A stretch of 64,000 nucleotides of DNA from Cinclus cinclus. Its lineage: Eukaryota; Chordata; Aves; Passeriformes; Cinclidae. Below the pieces are notes generated by a model. That model had not been told where the DNA came from. It worked only from the letters and a program-made list of their open reading frames with translations, and searched no databases. Below, in pieces: positions 11,793 to 64,000 of the stretch (the first letter of the stretch is position 1; the number at the start of each line of letters is the position of its first letter). The position numbers and the translations under genes are program-made. The DNA is taken from contig NC_085053.1 of NCBI RefSeq assembly GCF_963662255.1, positions 3,949,718 through 4,013,717 of the forward strand, given 5' to 3'.

Positions 11793-11858
11793 CCTGCTGC
11801 TGTCCTGCCGGCTTCCTCATTCTCTCACCCCGCGGCGATCCTCCGGGACAACCCCGTC
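11491..11858 (-). CDS. BRINP2: BRINP2 first coding exon (with 66 nt of 5' UTR)
   Basis: The start codon is at 11792-11790. The protein opens [19 protein letters not shown], then a hydrophobic leucine/alanine signal core, then a Ser/Pro-rich linker, then the conserved [12 protein letters not shown] and [14 protein letters not shown] blocks. The donor gtgaga lies just below 11491. The best acceptor for the exon start is cttggcgttgcag above 11858, giving 66 nt of untranslated leader. Met15 is an alternative start, but the MxWQ opening is shared with human, so the first Met is preferred. Confidence 0.92.
11764..11820 (-). other. Overlapping upstream ORF in the BRINP2 leader
   Basis: An ATG at 11820-11818, 28 nt upstream of the main start and in another frame, opens an 18-codon ORF that ends inside the main coding sequence. 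It has A at -3. If exon 2 begins at 11858 as predicted, it would be in the mRNA and could lower translation of BRINP2. Confidence 0.4.
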
Positions 11859-13385
11859 CTGCAACGCCAAGCAGAGGACAGCGTGAGGACAGCGGCATGG
11901 ATATAAACCCGGTGCAATAGCAAGCTTTGGAATGCTTGCTGGGATGCTGACAGAGGGAAAGCTGCGAGCCACGTGCCAGGCGTGGACTGGTCATGCCACA
12001 GGAAATAAGAGTTTATGGTGCTGGGTGCTGCTGAAGTTAAATTAAATCCTGGCTGATGGCTGTTAGAGGAATTTCTGGCCTTTTCTCTGTTTTTCTCTTC
12101 CATACATCAGTCTCTCAAGCCGAGCTTGATGCTGTGGGGTGCCCGTGTTGGGGGGGATGGTGGGCTGCCTCCATACCCTGCATTGTGGGGATGCATGTCA
12201 CCAGCATGTGCAGCTCATTCCAGGTGGGGCTAAAAAAAATAATCACGGGGAACTGGGAAAATGAGCTTCTCCAGGTATGGACTGGATCATGTGTGGTTGA
12301 CATTAGACTTTTCTTTGTGTCCTACTAGTGGCTGGATGGATGTCCACTCCAAGGCTGGCTAGGCTGATGGAAGTAGTATTTTGAGTGCAAAGTAAAGCTG
12401 GAGCTTTTCTGGCAGAAGCAACCACAAGTCCAGAGCCTGAATTTGCCAGTAAAATTGGGAGATGGGGAGCTGCAAGGTCTGGCCAAGAGCAGGTGTGCTG
12501 TGAGGCAACAACAGCTGTTTGCCTCAAAACAGGGATCCCATTGCTGCAGTACTGCCAGGGAAGATGATTTTATTCCAGGAAGGTGGCTGAAGCCCAAATG
12601 CCCATCCCTGCTAAGCGCACACCACCCCTGTGTTCTCCCAAACAGGGCTTTGCTGGATGAATCATCATGCTTTAACATGTAATAATATGTTTTTTTCTAC
12701 TTTTTTTCTCCCTCTCTTCTATTTTTAAACCCTTAAGAGTGCCCTTTGATTACACTTTCTCAGCTTCTCACTCAGCCCTTGAGGCTGGGGCCCTGTGAAT
12801 TTTAAACAAAAGCTGAGATTTTTGCATCACCAGCCTGGGGTGCCAGAGCAATGGGGTGGGCAAGAGCACCAGGCAGGGTTTATTCTGTTCCCCCACACTC
12901 TTTTCACATGTCACCCTGGTTTCTCACAGCTTGGCAGACAGCCACATAACAGCCCAGTCACTGCCTCCTGCTCCTGGCATGTGGAGTCCCCCACGGCCAC
13001 GATGTGCCCAAATCCTGGCCCAAACCTGTCCCATGCTTTGGTGGGGGGCAAGGCAATGCCAGGCTTGTTTCTTCACTCTGTGCCTCAAGTGTTAGAGGGG
13101 GCATCTGTCACCCCCAAAACACGGCAGGGCCCGATGCCAGAGGCTCACAGAGCTGCTTGTGTGCTGCCCCGTGTGGGTGATGGCTGAGCACCTGAGGCAC
13201 TTCTGCTGCCCTGTAATCCTCCCTGCCTGCAACCAAAGCTGGGCAGAAGGGAAGCAGTCAGGCGGGATGCAGAGTCTGCCTGAAGCAAATCCGCACCTTG
13301 CTCCCCTCACAAGGAATATCTGCTGGTACAATTAAAAATTGATGTAGTCTGGGAACCAAATTGATCCTCAAAGCTCAAGATTAAA

Positions 13386-13416
13386 CCCACCCCACCCCAC
13401 CCCCCCCCCCCCCCCC
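13386..13416. repeat. C-rich tract with a pure C17 run
   Basis: Three CCCCA-like units lead into 17 uninterrupted C at 13400-13416. On the minus strand, which is the BRINP2 sense strand, this is a G run able to form a G-quadruplex. Confidence 0.85.
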
Positions 13417-15717
13417 AGGCCCATGCTGCCTGCAGCCAAGGGTCCTGCTGCTGTGCTGACCCAGGACGAGCTGCCACGTCCAGGTGAGAATGGTGGGAGC
13501 TAGGATCTGGCAGCAAACCTCATGGATGGTTTAGATACTGACCAAAGGCTAAACCCTCTGTGATTTGATTCCTTTCCCACACAACAAGAAGGAAAGCAGC
13601 TCTCCGGATCACAGCTGAGAAGCCAAGGGAGGGTAAAGCATTCTTGAACAGCATCCTTCTAAACCCTGCCCATGGAAACATGCTGCTTGTAGCATTAAAT
13701 ATGGCTGTGACAGCAAAACACCTTGTTTAAATACTGGTGCACTGGGACTCTGCCTGTTGCCTCACAAACAGGCTTGGCACACACTATGTCCTCATCCCCT
13801 GTCATCACCATGGGCTTTAAGTGGCTCCTGACCCAACTCCAGCTGAGGTGTGTCACCCTGGCTGTGTCCTTCTCCCTGCCCACCCCCCACCCCCACCATG
13901 TCTGTAAAAACCTAGGTCTTACAAGGGATGTTAAAGGGGATTTAAGTGGTTAAAGGACATGCTTTTCCACAAGTGCCATGGGACATTGGCCTCATCCATC
14001 ACCACTTCACACCACCACAGACTGGTACGGACAGTTTTGCATCAGTCACTTCACCACCCTCCCCATATCCTTCCTTTGATTCAAAGCACGGAGGGGACTT
14101 TTTTTTTGGGTGGGACACACCTGGCAGAGCAGTCTTTTCCATTAAGCCATCCAAAATGTTAAATGCTTCCCACCAGCACTAACCAGCCCCTTGCCATTAC
14201 CACTCTGGGTGTCACCTCCATGTGACTTTGCCAAGAGGGGCATCCCATGCTGCCCTTTCCCTCCAAATCCCCTCTCCCACTACAGCTGAGGCAGCAGACA
14301 TCTGGCTCACCATCATGAGGATGGATATTATGGATAGACCCACTTTGGGTCACCTTTTCCCTTAGGCTGTAGTCCCTAGTCCAGCTAGAAACCATTTAAG
14401 CCTGCTCTGATACTTTCCCTGGGGAGCTCACTGAGATTTCAGGCTGAGCATGGCATGTTTCCCTGTGGCTACTTCGTGTTTTACTACAGAGCAATAAAAA
14501 CAGGATTTGATATTTCCAGCACTTGGCTGGGGCAAACTGGTGTAAAACCAGTGAAGATTCCCTCCTGGTATGAAGCAAAGTTTCCAGCCTTGCTAAGTGA
14601 GCTTTTATTCACACATCCCTCTTATTTACACCATGTGTGCCGGCACCTCCGAGGGAGGCTCCTGCTTGGGGACGGGTGCTGACGCACACCAGCATCCTTG
14701 CCAACAGGAACTGGGAGTCCCAAGTCAGGCAGGAACGGGCAAGGAGGGCCTGGGTGGGGAACTGCACTGAGCTATGCAGCAACCTATCCCCACAGAGCAG
14801 CTCTCCTGCACCACTGTCAGCTGGGATAATTTATTTCCTCCTATCGATCAGGAGTTATAGAAAATAAATATGTGCAGTTATTGCCATAGCTCTGTATAGT
14901 CCTCAATCCCTACAACTGAGGGGAACTGGCTCTGATTTGAGGGGAAGGGGGGCTGCACTGCTGCTCTCTGGAGTTGGGACAATGCTTTTCAGGGTGCACC
15001 TCCAAGTGCTCACACCAGGATGCTCCTGAGACGCTGGGGAGCATAAAGTTCTTTAGAAACAAGTAACCCCCTTGATCTTACTACCAGAGATAGAAATAAC
15101 TTGCTAATCACTTTTCCTTGATCCAAAAAAATGAAGATTTGATGAGAAGCATCTGACAACTCTTTCGTCTTCCTTTTGATTTAGGGTTTTGCATCACAAA
15201 AGTTGGAAAACTTCCAGTTAATTTTTTTTTCTCCTCTTTCCCCTTCTATAAAAACCCCCAAAGCAATGGAAGAAGAGTGTCAAAGCAAATATTCTCGGCA
15301 AATTTTCCTAGGACCACAACCTCTTCCAGGGCCAAGTCCTCCTGAGCTTCTTGCAGCCCACTGTGTCCCCATTGCCTGCAGCAAAACACCCAAGTGTTGC
15401 TGTAGTGCATGGCCCACACTGTTACCTGTCATGAACTATATTTTAAAAAGAGTTTGTGGCAATTTCCAGAGGCATCCCCACCCTGGGGATGGCAATGGGG
15501 TCATTTCTTTGGTGGTGTCCTCATCCAAAACGGGGACCAACTGAGAGGCCAAAGGAGAGATGTGAGATGGGGGTGCTCCAGTGAGCTGCATGAACATCCC
15601 TCTAGTGCCCTTAGAGCTGACAGTGACAGCAGCAACATCTTCAGCATAACATCGGAATCATGATGAGGTCCCACTCACTTCCACGCCGGCAGCATCTCCA
15701 GAGCCACGCGCTCCACT

Positions 15718-15790
15718 ACTAATCAGGCTGAGCTCAATAATTAAGACGTTAGCTAATTGTTAGGGACATCAACATTGATTTGTGCCCTTT
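15718..15790. promoter_or_regulatory. Candidate non-coding regulatory island (AT-rich)
   Basis: Contains ACTAATCAGG, CAATAATTAAGA and GCTAATTG within 60 bases. These cores resemble homeodomain sites and lie in BRINP2 intron 1, about 3 kb inside the predicted promoter. Inference from composition and motif density only. Confidence 0.25.
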
Positions 15791-16514
15791 CATGCTGCAG
15801 GAGCAGATCTCGAGAGACAGAAACTGGGAAGCATGCACTGGGGAGAGGGGCAGTGGTATTTGCCAGGTGCCGTTGGGAAGCACAGGAAGATTCCAGATCT
15901 CTGGAGCTACCGCTGTAGATGCTGAGCTGAAGCCCAGAGCCAAAGCAAACCCCCGTCTGTGACAGGTACATGACTCCAGTTGGTGGGTGAGCTGTGGGAC
16001 GTGCCCAGTCACAGGGGCTGGTCCCTGGGGCACAGTGGGAGCAAGGGTGCATCTGTGCAGGAGCAATGGGGAGGGATCTTGTGTTCCCTGGACACCTTTT
16101 AGTGGGAACAAACATCAAACCTAGCAACTGAGTCACCTTCTCATTAAACATGGAAAAGCTTTATCAAATTAAGGCCACTTAAAAGAGCCTGGGCAAAGGC
16201 TAAGTGCAGTTTAGTGTCTGAAGTGGATTGACTCAGCTGAGCCATGTCTATCTATGAATTCATGCAGGTGCCCAGGCCACCTCTTGCTCTGCCACTTGCA
16301 CACTGCAGGACAGACAATCCCAAAGGGCTCAATTTTTGCAGGATGCTCCCATTGCTCCAGAGCCACCAATCTCACCTGGGGCTTAATGGAGCCAGCCCTG
16401 CCTACGCTGTCTCCTCCGCCCCCCTGTCACGGCTCGACTGTGGCTTGCAAGGAGCGGCATCGCCGGGCTCATATCCGCACACTCCCAGGGAAGCGCCAGG
16501 GCCTCATTGATCTG

Positions 16515-16580
16515 CCGGGGTAATTAAGAGAGCGAAGGAGGCACCGCCAGAGCGACAGCAGTGCAGTAATTGCTGGCAAA
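16515..16580. promoter_or_regulatory. Candidate non-coding regulatory island
   Basis: GGGGTAATTAAGAGAG and GCAGTAATTGCTGG lie 40 bases apart; the second is close to a palindrome around TAATT. They sit in otherwise mixed intronic sequence. Weak evidence. Confidence 0.22.
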
Positions 16581-18502
16581 GTGGGCACGGCAGGGTGCTG
16601 GTAGCCACCTGGCAGCCGGCCTCGGAGACAAGGCTCAGGGACAGCCACCTCGGAGGGTCCTGTCCTGCTGGAGCCGCGGTGCTGAAGATCGCACGCGTGG
16701 CTGTGAACAGATTGTCGCTGGGCTCCCGCAAGCCACCCTCTGTAGTTCAGTCACTATAGCCGAGGGTCTTTAAGTCACTGCCCTCTCAGCTCATGAGACT
16801 GGTTAGAAAACCTGTAGGACTCAATGGCTTGGGTTCCTTTTATTAGCTTTTCTTCACATCCTCAAGAGCGAGACACTTGAAGATGAGAGTAATGGAAAAC
16901 AGCAGAAAATCCCAGGACTCAGGGAGCCAAGGATTTGCATAAGACATCAAATGAGTTGAAGCCTGGGCTGCTGTCAGGGAAGATGGCAGCTGTGTGCAGC
17001 GAGTCACACCAGTGCCATGTGTTCTGCCCTCTGGCTTTGTACACCCGAGACTTTCACACCTACAGGCAAAAAGCCTCTTAAATAAAGCAATGTGCAAAAT
17101 ACAATTTCCTCCCCCAGCACAGTGATGGCAATAGCAGCTCCGGCTTCCACACCTTGCGCTAAGCTCTCAGACCAAAGAATCCCTGCATATGGATCTTTGG
17201 GACCAGGGAAGAGCATCCCTGCACACGAGGGGATGGGGAAAGAGAGCAGCCCTGCAGCCACCTCCCCAGGGAGGATGGCTCCTTCCCGCTAACAGGTCCT
17301 GCATGCCAGTACCATCCTCATGCAGAAGCAGTGCAAGATGAAGAACAGTTTCCCTTCCCTGTCTTGTCTTCACACAAGTGACAAGTGTCACAGAGGGGCA
17401 GTGATGCACAAGTGTAGCTCAACCTTAGTGGTGCAGGATAAATAAAGTGGTGGGTGGCTAGTGTTGGGCAGAGAGAGGGAGCCCTCCTCTGGGGTGTCAG
17501 AGTGGGGCCACTCCCCTTTCCAGCACCCTGCTGCTCCCACAGGTCTCCAAACTATTACTGAAAGGCCACCAAACACAGCTCCGCTTCGGAAAAAGTGCAG
17601 GGGCCTCCTTCCAACACCTCCGGGGCTGGCAGGGACCCTCCTGGCTGCTGACAGAAAGGGGACACTGACATCTGCCGGCAGGTCCCCCTCAGCCCCGCAG
17701 CGCCCCGGCTCAGAGTGCCCGGCCCCGGGAGCAGAGCGGCGGCGCTCCGGTACCGCCACTGCCGCCCCAGGGCAGCGACACGCGGATCCCCTGGGCAGGG
17801 CGGGCATCGCTGCGCCGAGAGCCGGTGCTCTCCAGCGCTTTAAAGACACAGAGTTTTGGTTCTTACTGGAAGGATGAGTGTTTAGGGGAAGGGAAGGAAC
17901 CTGGCAGCGGGGACCCCCGGCTCCCAGAGCTGCTGGCCCTGTGCCGGGTAGGCGCCCGAGGTGAGCAAACATCTCCCGACGGGTCACACAGCCACTGCTC
18001 GACCCGATGCTCCGGGTGGTGGAGCGGGGCCCTGCGGTGGGTGAACGGGCGATTCCCCCACAGGCTATTGACTGATCGGCGCCTATCGGAGAAATGTGTG
18101 TTTTAACATTTGCGGGAGCATCTCCCCCGATCCCTGCGGGCACGGGATGTCTCACACCGAGCAGCGCACTCAGCGGCAGGTCCCAGCATCCCGGCCATCT
18201 AGTTAATCCCGGTAGCCCTCCAGCACGCGGTCCCACCGGGCCGATCGCAGCCGCCCCTCACCTGCCGGGCCCGGTGCCTTCCCCTCCACCCGAGCTCACC
18301 GGGGAGCCTGCGAAGCGAGCCCGGAGCTGGGACACAACTTGACCAAGGTCACCGAGCAAGCCGGCGTTAGCACCCAGGATCTCCGTCCTTGCGGGGCCGC
18401 CGCTCGCCCCGCACCACTCCTTCCCCACCTCACCACCGGCACGATCCCCAGGCCGGCTCAAGCCCCGTCCTCCAACTCCTCCCCGCGACCCCGCAGACTC
18501 AC

Positions 18503-18715
18503 CCCAGGCTCCAAATCAGCGCCGGCGGGGCACCGGCCGCCTCTCCTTGGCGTCCTGCCCCAATCCGTTCCGGCTCAGCGGCACCGGGCGCTGCCCCGCC
18601 ACCGCCTCCGGGCCGCGCCATGTGCGGGCGGGCCCCGGCGGCGGCGCCGCCAACATCCCGAGCTCTCTCCCCTCAGCCCCGGCACCGCAGCCACCGCCTC
18701 CGGCTCCGCCGAGCT
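18503..18715 (-). other. BRINP2: Predicted non-coding BRINP2 exon 1
   Basis: The upper end is set 25-30 bases downstream of the TATA-like box. The lower end is set by a good minus-strand donor, cctggg|gtgagt (plus-strand ACTCAC at 18497-18502). An alternative donor, ggcag|gtgagg, would end the exon at 18262. Human BRINP2 also has a non-coding first exon. An upstream ATG at 18621-18619 opens a 40-codon frame whose stop overlaps the first donor. Confidence 0.4.
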
Positions 18716-18738
18716 CCGCGGGGCCGCCGCGCCGCGCC

Positions 18739-18824
18739 GATAATATATGCGGCTGTCGCAGCCAATCAGAGGCGCCGCCGGCAGCCCCGCGCGTCTCCAT
18801 TGGCCGAGCCGGGCGGGGCGGGGT
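18739..18824 (-). promoter_or_regulatory. BRINP2: Predicted BRINP2 core promoter: GC box, CCAAT, TATA-like box
   Basis: Read on the minus strand, the order is GC boxes (plus-strand GGGCGGGGCGGGG, 18811-18823), CCAAT (plus-strand ATTGG at 18799-18803), an inverted CCAAT (plus-strand CCAAT at 18762-18766), then a TATA-like ATATATTA (18741-18748). The spacing, with CCAAT about 50-55 bases before TATA, is that of a focused promoter firing on the minus strand near 18711-18718. In the plus direction the order is wrong, which argues that this set serves BRINP2 and not ASTN1. Confidence 0.6.
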
Positions 18825-18923
18825 TGCCGCTGCCTCTTCCCTAACCGGGATGAGCGAGCACCGGGATGTCCGGGATCAGCGAGCCCCGGGATCAGCGAGC
18901 CCCGGGATCTCCGGGATCGGGGA

Positions 18924-19056
18924 ATGGTGGAACTGGGAGGGACCCTGGAGATCATCCCGTTCTCGTCCTGGGCAGGGACACCTTCCGCTAGACCTGGTTG
19001 CTCCGAGCCCCACCAACCTGGCGTCGAACACTTGCAGGGATCCACGTTCCCAGGTT
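18924..19056 (-). mobile_element. CR1 LINE 3'-end fragment between the two promoters
   Basis: Reads aatggtggaactgggaggg, then tggagatcat, then gcagggacaccttccgctag, then ccaacctggcgtcgaacact. These are reversed CR1 tail phrases. Several CpGs replace the usual CpA/TpG, which is notable next to a CpG island and may reflect lack of germline methylation. Confidence 0.85.
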
Positions 19057-19536
19057 CTATAGGCAGCCTCACGTGCCGGTCATTCCCAGCGAGCAGCGGG
19101 AAGACGCCGTCAGTGGCACCAGATTTACTGTTCTCGGATGGTTTTTTATTATGCGTTCTATTTATCCATCTGTGTTCTTCACACCTCCCACCAAACCCCT
19201 TCCTTGCTCCTCTTCACGCGTCCCTAGGCATTCCAGGGGTACTGCTCCTGCGAGTGCATCTCGTTTCCAAACGGGACGGTGGAAAGAGCCTTGTCGGAGG
19301 CACCCTCTAAATAATGCAATTGCACCTTTTAAAAAATTTTCCAAAACGAAAAAACCTCCTTTTAGTGAGTTTGTGGTGAAAGAAGAGCAGTGGAAGAGCC
19401 TTGTGGAGATCATCCAATGGGATTTCCCTGTGCTCCCCAAAAGGAACACGAAAGGAGGGGCGCATCCTACAAAACACCACTGCTCATTTTTCCCCATTTG
19501 CCCCTGATTTTCCTTCCCCAATTTCCCCATTCGGTA

Positions 19537-19660
19537 ATTTTTTTTGGTGTTTTTGTTGTTGGTGGTGGTTTTTTGGTGTTGTTTGTTTGTTTGTTTGTTT
19601 GATTTTTTGTTTGTTTGTTTTTTTGGGGGTGTGTGTTTGTTTGGGTATTTTTTTCTGATT
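19537..19660. repeat. T and GTTT-rich simple repeat
   Basis: Runs of T with GTTTG/GTTTT units and a GGTGGTGG patch, almost purine-free apart from G. Four or more GTTT units in a row occur near 19580-19600. Confidence 0.8.
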
Positions 19661-19994
19661 TTTCCTGATTTCTCCTGTTTCTGAGCCAGTTGGTGTTGGA
19701 GTGAGACAGCACTGCTGAAACACACTCCACTACATCCCCACTGGTTGGGTTCAGTGCTTCACTCTGGTTATTGAAAATGGGTAATTTCTGGTGAGCGTAG
19801 TTCTTCCTGCCCAAAGTGTCATGGAAGTTAAAAATACAGATCAGTCTGGGGAAAAGCACACACTGCTTGGGGTGTGTGGGGCACAGTGCTGTCCCCCCTC
19901 GATGCTGCCCCTGGGGCATGTTAAGCTTCACAGCTGGCACACATGAGGGAGGATGAATTCAGGGAAACTCTCACAAGGGGAGGTGGAGAGCTCT

Positions 19995-20032
19995 ACAAAA
20001 GAAAAATACAAAAAAAGAGGAAAAAAAGAACT
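19995..20032. repeat. A-rich tract
   Basis: AAAAG/AAAAA-rich purine stretch. It is not preceded by a recognisable retrocopy, so I treat it as simple sequence. Confidence 0.6.
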
Positions 20033-20440
20033 GAAGTGTCTGCCGTGTGTGGTTTTGTTTGTAGGTGCCAGGTGGGATGGGGCTATGTCCCCATGAGGAG
20101 ATGCTGTGGAGCTGTGGCGTGGGAGTTCTGTGATGCCTCCACACCCCATTCCAGAGCTGTCTGCCATCAGGGGAGTCCCAGGGGGAAAACCACACCAGCA
20201 GACCACGGCCACGTATTCCTGATGGGATGAGCACTGGGCATTTCCCCCATAGTGGAAGAAAACAAGATTTTCCATCAGAAGATTTGGGCTGTGGTGGGGA
20301 CCACAGGTGTCTGCAGGAAGGTGTGGCTGTCAGACAAGCTGTCAGCGCTGCTTTGTGCTCACTTAAAAAAAGGGAAAATAAAAAGCATTCAGATGTGGTG
20401 AAAAGATCCAAATCCAGCAGGTTTGGGATTACCTTTACAC

Positions 20441-20520
20441 TCCATATACACACATATATATATATACATACATATGCATATATATCTTAATATATATCTG
20501 TGTATACACACATGCACACG
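20441..20520. repeat. TA/CA alternating microsatellite
   Basis: An imperfect purine-pyrimidine alternating run (ATATACACACATATATAT, then CATACATATGCATATATATC and a further TATACACACATGCACAC). It lies about 0.6 kb upstream of the ASTN1 start codon. Such runs are usually variable in length. Confidence 0.85.
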
Positions 20521-20552
20521 AACAGACAATGGTCTCTATTTAATATGGACTC

Positions 20553-20762
20553 GGGGGATTTGGACGTCTGTGACTTCTTCCGGGGCTTTGGGGTCCATGA
20601 CTTCTCTTGGGACTCATTTTGGAGATCTGTGACTTCTGGGATTTTGGAGGTCAGTGGCTTCTTCTGAGACTTTGGGTTCCATGACATCCCGTGGAGTTTC
20701 GGAAGTCTGGGATTTTCCCCTGGGACTTCTGAAGTCTGGGATTTTGGAGTTGTGTAACCTAT
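20553..20762. repeat. Diverged tandem minisatellite upstream of ASTN1
   Basis: Related blocks recur five or six times: GGATTTTGGA-like, then GTCTGTGACTTCTT-like, then GGGACTTTGGGGTCCATGACTTC-like segments. Examples are 'ggacgtctgtgacttcttc', 'ggagatctgtgacttctggg', 'ggaggtcagtggcttcttct', 'ggaagtctgggattttcccc' and 'gaagtctgggattttggag'. The unit is roughly 35-45 bases with heavy divergence. It ends at the GC-rich ASTN1 5' region. Confidence 0.75.
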
Positions 20763-20885
20763 TCTGGACAGGGGTGGGGGGGGGCGGGCGGTACCTGCCC
20801 GCTGTTCTCAGCGCAGAAGGAGGCCGAGCAGTCCCGCATCCCTCCCGCCGCCGCATAGCTCCGACGTTCTCCCGGTTTCCCAGGG

Positions 20886-20945
20886 ATGGGGCGGCGGGGG
20901 GAAACGGGGGAAGAGGAGGGAAGGAGAGGCGGGGGGGGCGGATAA
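20886..20945 (+). other. Possible upstream ORF in the ASTN1 leader
   Basis: ATG at 20886 opens a 19-residue Gly/Arg/Glu-rich frame ending TAA at 20943-20945, wholly upstream of the ASTN1 start. It matters only if transcription starts before 20886, which I cannot tell. Confidence 0.3.
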
Positions 20946-20949
20946 ACCC

Positions 20950-21012
20950 TGCCGTGCCGAGCCGTGCCGTGCCGTGCCGAGCCGTGCCGTGCCGAGCCGT
21001 GCCGAGCCGCGC
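20950..21012. repeat. GCCGT/GCCGA pentamer array upstream of the ASTN1 start
   Basis: About twelve 5-base units in a row, alternating irregularly between GCCGT and GCCGA. The array ends about 85 bases before the ASTN1 start codon. The pattern is a pure period-5 repeat made of CpG-bearing units, so it adds a dense CpG block to the leader or promoter. Confidence 0.9.
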
Positions 21013-21096
21013 CGCACGGGGAGGTGCCGGTCCGCGGTCCCCGCCCCTCGCCGCCGCCTCCCGCCCGGCGCCGGGAGCGCGGCGCGGGGCTCCAAG

Positions 21097-64000
<42,904 letters not shown>

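Larger units (their letters stand above)
11859..18502 (-). other. BRINP2: BRINP2 intron 1 (predicted)
   Basis: About 6.6 kb between the predicted non-coding exon 1 and the first coding exon. It holds a pure C run at 13400-13416, AT-rich islands with homeodomain cores (15718-15790, 16515-16580) and a GC-rich end that is part of the promoter CpG island (17.6-18.5 kb). I found no exon or recognisable gene in it. The longer frames at 17.4-18.2 kb reflect high GC content. Confidence 0.6.
17570..18850. promoter_or_regulatory. BRINP2: CpG island at the BRINP2 5' end
   Basis: CG dinucleotides become dense from about 17.6 kb and peak at 18.4-18.85 kb, in contrast to the CpG-poor DNA on either side. 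Its edge carries the TATA/CCAAT/GC-box group listed next. A CpG island that lies upstream of the first coding exon and ends at core promoter motifs fits a neural developmental gene promoter. Confidence 0.75.
18850..20770. other. Repeat-rich spacer between the divergent BRINP2 and ASTN1 promoters
   Basis: About 1.9 kb with no supported exon. From left to right: a CR1 tail (18924-19056), T/GTTT-rich tracts (19537-19660), an A-rich tract (19995-20032), a TA/CA microsatellite (20441-20520) and a diverged minisatellite (20553-20762). The open frames crossing it are products of the low-complexity sequence. Confidence 0.75.
20770..21096 (+). promoter_or_regulatory. ASTN1: ASTN1 CpG-island promoter and 5' leader
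   Basis: Very GC- and CpG-rich, with a GC box (GGGGCGGGCGG near 20779-20791) and no TATA box at a useful place, as in dispersed CpG promoters. The start site is not visible. A 19-residue upstream ORF (20886-20945) and a pentamer array lie in what may be the leader. The island continues through exon 1 to about 21.6 kb. Confidence 0.65.

Noticed and set aside
11166..11906. A 246-codon plus-strand frame antisense to the first BRINP2 coding exon.
   Set aside because: Antisense shadow of a GC-rich coding exon; the minus-strand reading matches BRINP2.
17388..18236. A 282-codon minus-strand frame within the BRINP2 CpG island that could be a 5' coding exon.
   Set aside because: The BRINP2 start (MxWQ) is already found at 11792, the human first exon is non-coding, and the frame has no domain similarity.
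19270..19450. Two similar words, 'ggaaagagccttgtcggagg' and 'ggaagagccttgtggagatc', suggesting a duplication or a further CR1 remnant.
   Set aside because: The similarity covers only about 20 bases, and the second could be a decayed CR1 tail; too short to call.

Overview
This is a vertebrate nuclear window, most likely from a bird. The evidence is spliced genes with GT-AG introns, CpG-rich promoters, several CR1 LINE tails, short introns, and proteins that read almost continuously against vertebrate ASTN1 and BRINP2 as I remember them. I cannot name the species. There is no prokaryotic architecture, so operons, ribosome binding sites, CRISPR arrays and replication origins do not apply.

Layout. 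1 to about 4.6 kb is gene-free flank with one CR1 fragment. BRINP2 lies on the minus strand. Its stop codon is at 6033-6035, its seven coding exons run from 11792 down to 6033, and a predicted non-coding first exon with a TATA/CCAAT/GC-box promoter lies near 18.5-18.8 kb. Between 18.85 and 20.77 kb is a repeat-rich spacer holding a CR1 tail, T/GTTT tracts, an A-rich tract, a TA/CA microsatellite and a minisatellite. ASTN1 lies on the plus strand. Its start codon is at 21097 in a CpG island, a 20.3 kb first intron follows, and exons 2-19 fall between 41.7 and 63.9 kb. The window ends inside intron 19, so the rest of the FNIII region and the C-terminal domain are missing.

How the genes relate. 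Both encode neural proteins of the perforin-like MACPF superfamily and are arranged head to head, with about 2.4 kb between the predicted BRINP2 start site and the ASTN1 start codon. The same ASTN1/BRINP2 neighbourhood exists in human, so this is conserved synteny. ASTN1 acts in glia-guided neuronal migration. BRINP2 belongs to the BMP/retinoic-acid-inducible neural-specific family. The close divergent starts make shared neural regulation plausible, but nothing in the sequence proves it.

Beyond the two genes, the clearest structures are these: a 536 bp solo LTR with a 5 bp target-site duplication in ASTN1 intron 1; a degenerate purine-rich minisatellite filling most of intron 6; a 17 bp minisatellite carrying CACGTG in intron 8; a pentamer array just upstream of the ASTN1 start codon; four pure G or C runs of 17-20 nt; and several AT-rich islands with homeodomain-type palindromes that may be conserved enhancers. 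I found no convincing new gene or novel system. Exon boundaries were set by hand from splice sites, reading phase and remembered family proteins. UTR ends and promoter calls are predictions.
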